Shown here piece after piece: positions 5,770-8,967 of a DNA stretch of 8,967 nt. Positions within the stretch are counted from its first letter, which is position 1; the number at the start of each line of letters is the position of its first letter. Source of the DNA: Ignavibacteriaceae bacterium (lineage in GTDB: Bacteria; Bacteroidota; Ignavibacteria; Ignavibacteriales; Ignavibacteriaceae); assembly GCA_019912505.1 (NCBI GenBank), contig JAIOIM010000097.1, positions 1 through 8,967 of the forward strand, read 5' to 3'. The position numbers were made by a program, and so were the translations under genes. The notes beneath the pieces were generated by a model. That model searched no databases and was not told the origin of the DNA. It saw nothing but the letters and a program-made list of their open reading frames with translations.

Positions 5770-6282
5770 TTATTTTAAAGATGTTAGTTTTTTATAAACA
5801 TCGAATGTCCGCTCATCGAAACAAATAAATATAATCTTTTTGATAGAATCATCATCTTCTAAAAATAATCTTGTTTCGTGTAACGCAATATTAGCCGCAC
5901 GTTCTAAAGGGAAGCCGTAAATACCAGTGCTGATTGCCGGGAATGCAATTGACGAAACTGAATTTTCGACTGCTAGTTTTAATGAACTGTGATAACAATT
6001 TGCAAGAAGCGTATCTTCATTATTATCCCCTCCAAACCATACCGGTCCAACGGTGTGAATGATAAACTTTGCGGGAAGATTAAACCCGCTTGTTATTTTT
6101 GCTTCGCCGGTTGCGCAGCCGTTTAATTTTTTTGTAGCTTCCAAAAGTTTTGGTCCGGCTGCACGATGGATAGCCCCATCTACACCGCCGCCGCCCAGTA
6201 GCGAATTGTTTGCCGCGTTTACTATAGCATCAACCTTAAGTTTGGTTATATCTCCAAGCCGGGTTTCAATTTTGTTATTCAT
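5770..6282 (-). CDS. Macrodomain protein, YmdB/MacroD-type ADP-ribose hydrolase
   Basis: The 170-residue protein is a single macrodomain that matches E. coli YmdB closely along its length. Key parts are 'GDITKLKVDAIVNAANNSL' (10-28), the 'GGGGVDGAIHRAAGP' loop (30-44), 'HTVGPVW' (76-82) and 'FPAISTGIYGFP' (114-125). Residues N25 and D35, linked to catalysis in YmdB and MacroD proteins, are at the same numbers. The expected activity is removal of O-acetyl from ADP-ribose and possibly mono-ADP-ribose from proteins, in the cytoplasm. No ADP-ribosyltransferase or sirtuin gene is nearby, so it looks like a stand-alone housekeeping hydrolase rather than an antitoxin of the DarG type. The leader lacks a strong ribosome binding site. 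Two inverted repeats lie just upstream. Its stop is 5 bases from the restored stop of the convergent transporter gene. Confidence 0.9.
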   Translation of the reverse strand: MNNKIETRLGDITKLKVDAIVNAANNSLLGGGGVDGAIHRAAGPKLLEATKKLNGCATGEAKITSGFNLPAKFIIHTVGPVWFGGDNNEDTLLANCYHSSLKLAVENSVSSIAFPAISTGIYGFPLERAANIALHETRLFLEDDDSIKKIIFICFDERTFDVYKKLTSLK

Positions 6283-6294
6283 TTACTTTTTAAA

Positions 6295-6328
6295 TTTTTA
6301 ATATTCAGACTCGTCCTAATATTAAAAA
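6295..6328 (-). promoter_or_regulatory. Palindrome upstream of the macrodomain gene
   Basis: TTTTTAATATT (6295-6305) and AATATTAAAAA (6318-6328) are perfect 11-base inverted repeats. Inside them GAC (6308-6310) and GTC (6313-6315) also mirror each other, so symmetry runs across the whole 34 bases apart from the CA/CT internal loop. It starts 12 bases before the ATG at 6282, fitting an operator or a leader hairpin. On the plus strand its T-poor 3' side does not look like a terminator. Confidence 0.5.
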
Positions 6329-6330
6329 CA

Positions 6331-6366
6331 AAATTTATTAGAACAAAAATTTCTGATAATAAATTT
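6331..6366 (-). promoter_or_regulatory. Second AT-rich hairpin upstream of the macrodomain gene
   Basis: AAATTTATTA (6331-6340) and TAATAAATTT (6357-6366) are perfect 10-base inverted repeats. GAA (6341-6343) and TTC (6351-6353) extend the stem past a 3-base bulge. It follows the first palindrome by 2 bases. Such AT-rich symmetry can arise by chance in AT-rich DNA, but two adjacent perfect repeats of 10 and 11 bases are notable. Confidence 0.4.
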
Positions 6367-6843
6367 GAAATTAACAGAGGGAACAAATCTAAAATATACT
6401 TCTTCAATTACATCCCAATTTTTTAGGTGCGGGGTTTTCGGGTTTCGAAAAATTTCTGCTTTCTTAGGAAATCGATTAGTAACTACGTCAATTGTTAACT
6501 TAAAATTTCAAAGTTGTTACAGTTGAAAAATTATACACACCATTAATCCGGAAAGTATTTTGCCGACCAAATAATAGAATTATGTTCATAATCTTTAGCT
6601 TTTCTAAAAAATTGTTTGCTTATTCAACATTCTCTATCATAAAAAAGAAGAAATTAAATTGTCACTGTTGAGAATTTTATTTGTACAACTGCTGAAAAAG
6701 ACAAGTTTTAGCAGCGCAACTAATGGCATATTCAATAAATTCGCACATTATCTTATAGTTTAAAAATGGCATAATTTTGGTTAATGGAAAGTGGTTTTAA
6801 TTAACTGTTTAATTAGCGTCACATTTTTTGAAAGGACGGGAAA
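6367..6843. other. Long intergenic region upstream of hybA
   Basis: No gene is supported here. Features seen are a 7-base inverted repeat TAATTAA (6798-6804) / TTAATTA (6809-6815) with a CTGT loop, 28 bases before the hybA ATG, and a weak stem from GCTGAAAA (6691-6698) with TTTTAGCAGC (6706-6715). The hybA ribosome binding site AAGGA lies at 6832-6836. The region is long for such a compact window and probably carries the hybA promoter and its control sites. I could not place -35/-10 or -33/-7 boxes with confidence. Confidence 0.5.
6798..6815 (+). promoter_or_regulatory. Candidate operator upstream of hybA
   Basis: TAATTAA and TTAATTA form a perfect 7-base dyad around CTGT, close to where a promoter for hybA would be expected. 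The size and 4-base spacer recall FNR/CRP-family sites, but the half-sites do not match TTGAT or TGTGA, so no regulator is named. Confidence 0.3.
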
Positions 6844-7752
6844 ATGTCTGGCAAAAGTCGTCGTGATTTTCTAAAACAATCTGCCTTAATTGGTGCTGGA
6901 GTTGCGGGTCTCTCGTCAACAACAGCAAAAGCAGGTCCAAAAAATATTTTATCCGAAGACAGAATGGGGGTTTTAGTCGATACAACTGTTTGTGTTGGTT
7001 GCAGAAATTGTGAATGGGCTTGTAAAGACGCTCATAATTTACCCGCCGGTAATCTGGAATCTTATGAAGACAGAAAAATTTTAGAAAAGAAAAGGAGACC
7101 GGATCACACAGCCCTGACAGTTGTTAATGAATACCCTCACGGAAAAAATTCAAACCTACCTATAGATGTAAAAGTACAATGTATGCACTGCGATCACCCG
7201 GCTTGCGTTTCTGCGTGTATAGTCGGTGCTTTTTCAAAGCAAGAGAACGGCGCAGTTATTTGGGATACTGATATGTGCATCGGCTGCCGGTATTGTATGG
7301 CTGCATGTCCGTTTCAAATTCCGGCATTTGAGTATGAAAAAGCTCTTAGTCCCAAAATTATGAAATGTGATTTTTGTTTTGAACTAACAAAAGTAGGAAA
7401 GCTCCCGGCTTGCGTAAACATATGTCCGGTTGAAGCACTTACGTATGCGCCACGAACAGAACTTGTAAAAATAGCTCGTGATAGAATTAGAAGAAATCCT
7501 GACCGTTATGATGCAAATATTTTCGGGGAATATGAAGTTGGAGGAACCTCATGGATGTACCTTTCCAGTAAAGATTTTAAGGAGCTTGATTTTCCAAAGC
7601 TTGATGAAAAACCTGCCCCCGGGGTTTCAGAATCAATTCAGCACGGTATATTTGCTTACTTTGTCCCCCCTGTTTCTTTGTACGCTTTGCTTGGCGGTTT
7701 AATGTGGATTACAAAACGCCGTAAAGAAATAGATAAGGAGGAAGAGGCATGA
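6844..7752 (+). CDS. hybA: HybA-like Tat-exported ferredoxin with four [4Fe-4S] clusters
   Basis: The 302-residue protein starts with a Tat signal (SRRDFLK at 5-11, hydrophobic run to about 23, then TTAKA). It carries 16 Cys in four sets: C50/53/56/60, C113/116/121/125, C145/148/151/155 and C175/178/190/194. This is the layout of four-cluster electron-transfer subunits such as HybA and DmsB. A C-terminal helix (about 268-289) followed by KRRKE anchors it in the membrane. The Tat signal together with a C-terminal anchor is typical of HybA of hydrogenase-2. It should carry electrons on the outer face of the membrane between a catalytic subunit and the HybB-like protein. AAGGA at 6832-6836 supports the ATG. 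The stop overlaps the next start (ATGA), indicating translational coupling. No hydrogenase or molybdoenzyme subunit precedes it, so the partner enzyme is unproven. Confidence 0.88.
   Translation: MSGKSRRDFLKQSALIGAGVAGLSSTTAKAGPKNILSEDRMGVLVDTTVCVGCRNCEWACKDAHNLPAGNLESYEDRKILEKKRRPDHTALTVVNEYPHGKNSNLPIDVKVQCMHCDHPACVSACIVGAFSKQENGAVIWDTDMCIGCRYCMAACPFQIPAFEYEKALSPKIMKCDFCFELTKVGKLPACVNICPVEALTYAPRTELVKIARDRIRRNPDRYDANIFGEYEVGGTSWMYLSSKDFKELDFPKLDEKPAPGVSESIQHGIFAYFVPPVSLYALLGGLMWITKRRKEIDKEEEA
7735..7741 (+). promoter_or_regulatory. Strong ribosome binding site for hybB inside the end of hybA
   Basis: AAGGAGG at 7735-7741 lies 7 bases before the ATG at 7749, which overlaps the hybA TGA. It is the best Shine-Dalgarno match in the window and fixes the hybB start. 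Confidence 0.75.
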
Positions 7753-8967
7753 ACCACGAATCAGTTAATCCCGTTCCGATTAAAAAGCCGTTTTTTACTA
7801 TCGGTGTGTGGGTGCTCGTTGTAATTGCACTTAACGGGTTAGTATTTCTGATGGGAAGATTTTTCTTCGGGCTTGGCGCTGTTACAAATCTTAATAATCA
7901 GTTTCCCTGGGGATTATGGATTGGAGTTGATGTAGCTGCCGGTGTTGCACTTGCTGCCGGTGGATTTACAACTGCTGCTCTAGGTCATGTTATGCATCGC
8001 GAAAAATATGCCTCAATTATTCGTCCTGCGCTGCTTACTGCTATGCTTGGATACACTTTTGTTGCCATGGGAGTTTTTGTTGATATCGGAAGATGGTACT
8101 TCATTTGGCATCCGCTTGTTATGTGGAATGGTAACTCAGCTTTGTTTGAGGTTGGTATTTGCGTTATGATTTATATGAGTGTTCTCTATATTGAATTTCT
8201 CCCAATTGTTACTGAAAGATTTATTGGAAAAGTTAATTTACCCTGGTTTCTATCAGGTTTAAATAAGTTTGTTGATAAAATGTTGAGATTGCTCGATCGC
8301 GGACTTTCAAAAACAATGTTTGTTTTCATAATAGCAGGAGTAGTTCTGTCAACACTTCATCAGTCATCACTTGGAACTTTAATGATTATTGCCGGAGCTA
8401 AAATGCATCCTCTTTGGCAGACTCCCATCCTTCCGCTTTTATTTTTAGTATCCGCAATTTCTGTAGGATTTCCAATGGTGATTTTCGAATCGCTAATTGC
8501 TTCGCGTTCATTAAAGTTAAAACCTGAGATGCACGTGCTTTCAAGATTAGGATCTATGATTGCACCTTTACTTGGAATTTATCTGGCATTTAAAGTTGGT
8601 GATATGTTCATCCGCGAAACTTTTGTTTATCTAACCGAATTTAATACCGCAAGTATTATGTTTACCATCGAACTTCTCTTCGGAGTAATAATTCCTTTAA
8701 GAATGTTCCTTTCACCAAAAGTTTTAAAATCACCGCCTCTGCTTTTTACTGCATCTGCTTTAGTTGTATTTGGTGTATTGCTAAACCGAATAAATAATTT
8801 TATTGTAGCTTATACCCCGCCTTACGCAACCGAATCATATTTCCCATCTTTCGGTGAAATTTCTGTTACGGTTGGATTTGCGTCATTGTTAATTCTTATC
8901 TATAGGTTTATTGTTATGAATTTTCCTGTTATAAGTGTCCCCGGCAAACAAGCCGCCCAACCCACTA
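7749..8967 (+). CDS. hybB: HybB/NrfD-type membrane subunit, 3' end outside the window
   Basis: This reading frame is open from 7749 to the window edge: 406 codons, with only a short tail likely missing since E. coli HybB is about 390 residues. It is a polytopic membrane protein with about ten hydrophobic segments. Motifs typical of the HybB branch of the NrfD/PsrC family are present: 'FPWGLWIGVDVAAGVALAAG' (52-71), 'DIGRWYFIWHP' (112-122), 'TLHQSSLGTL' (202-211) and 'HPLWQTPILPL' (220-230). The family binds quinone and exchanges electrons with the partner four-cluster ferredoxin; it holds no heme of its own. The 4-base overlap with hybA implies the two are made together and form one membrane module. 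In [NiFe] hydrogenase-2 this pair links H2 oxidation to the quinone pool. Other enzymes also use such pairs, so the substrate stays open. Confidence 0.9.
   Translation, partial: MNHESVNPVPIKKPFFTIGVWVLVVIALNGLVFLMGRFFFGLGAVTNLNNQFPWGLWIGVDVAAGVALAAGGFTTAALGHVMHREKYASIIRPALLTAMLGYTFVAMGVFVDIGRWYFIWHPLVMWNGNSALFEVGICVMIYMSVLYIEFLPIVTERFIGKVNLPWFLSGLNKFVDKMLRLLDRGLSKTMFVFIIAGVVLSTLHQSSLGTLMIIAGAKMHPLWQTPILPLLFLVSAISVGFPMVIFESLIASRSLKLKPEMHVLSRLGSMIAPLLGIYLAFKVGDMFIRETFVYLTEFNTASIMFTIELLFGVIIPLRMFLSPKVLKSPPLLFTASALVVFGVLLNRINNFIVAYTPPYATESYFPSFGEISVTVGFASLLILIYRFIVMNFPVISVPGKQAAQPT

Noticed and set aside
5770..6282. Macrodomain as the antitoxin half of a DarT-DarG-type pair
   Set aside because: No ADP-ribosyltransferase gene is adjacent, and the neighbour is a convergent transporter. 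The sequence is YmdB-like.
6059..6301. 80-codon plus-strand frame
   Set aside because: It is opposite the macrodomain gene. The Pro/Ser-rich run is the reverse reading of the Gly-rich ADP-ribose loop.
6582..6671. 29-codon plus-strand frame in the long intergenic region
   Set aside because: It is Lys/Phe/Ile-rich with no ribosome binding site, which fits a chance frame in AT-rich DNA.
7478..8169. Two plus-strand frames of 60-74 codons
   Set aside because: They are out-of-frame readings inside hybA and hybB, both of which are well supported by family motifs.

Overview
The window is an AT-rich bacterial segment. Weak or A/T-rich translation leaders, a GH13 protein of the 'GQxEG...LGRxP' type, REP-like palindrome clusters and a HybA/HybB pair suggest a member of the Bacteroidota/Chlorobiota/Ignavibacteriota group. 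This placement is inference from gene style only, because no rRNA or marker gene is present.

Layout. Positions 1-110 hold the start of a possible minus-strand gene that leaves the window (20 codons, transposase-like). Its ribosome binding site lies inside a long inverted repeat. After about 300 bases without a gene comes a histidinol-phosphatase gene of the inositol-monophosphatase superfamily (421-1173, +). It ends tail-to-tail against an uncharacterised five-helix membrane protein (1170-1928, -). A cytoplasmic GH13 alpha-amylase-family enzyme (2062-3519, +) ends tail-to-tail against an SGNH/GDSL hydrolase (3516-4031, -). The hydrolase probably shares a transcript with a small four-helix membrane protein (4063-4455, -). 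A 419-base gap (4456-4874) carries a composite element: three strong hairpins, one of them a perfect 28-base palindrome, enclosed by 27-base imperfect terminal inverted repeats. Next are an EamA/DMT transporter (4875-5750, +), whose last helix is lost to a one-base frameshift at a G run, and a YmdB-type macrodomain protein (5770-6282, -) with two AT-rich hairpins in its leader. A 561-base gap precedes a HybA-like four-cluster ferredoxin with a Tat signal (6844-7752, +). This is translationally coupled to a HybB/NrfD-type quinone-reacting membrane subunit (7749 to the window end, +).

How the genes work together. Only hybA-hybB form an obvious functional unit: a periplasm-facing iron-sulfur protein passes electrons to or from a membrane quinone subunit. 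The catalytic partner is not in view. The other genes look like unconnected housekeeping or accessory functions (histidine synthesis, glycan hydrolysis, ester hydrolysis, transport, ADP-ribose chemistry). They are packed as convergent pairs with essentially no space between their 3' ends.

No complete novel defence or mobile system is visible. The most unusual signals are the composite hairpin element at 4539-4743, the foldback hairpin over the start at position 62, the frameshifted transporter end, and the palindromic leader of the macrodomain gene.
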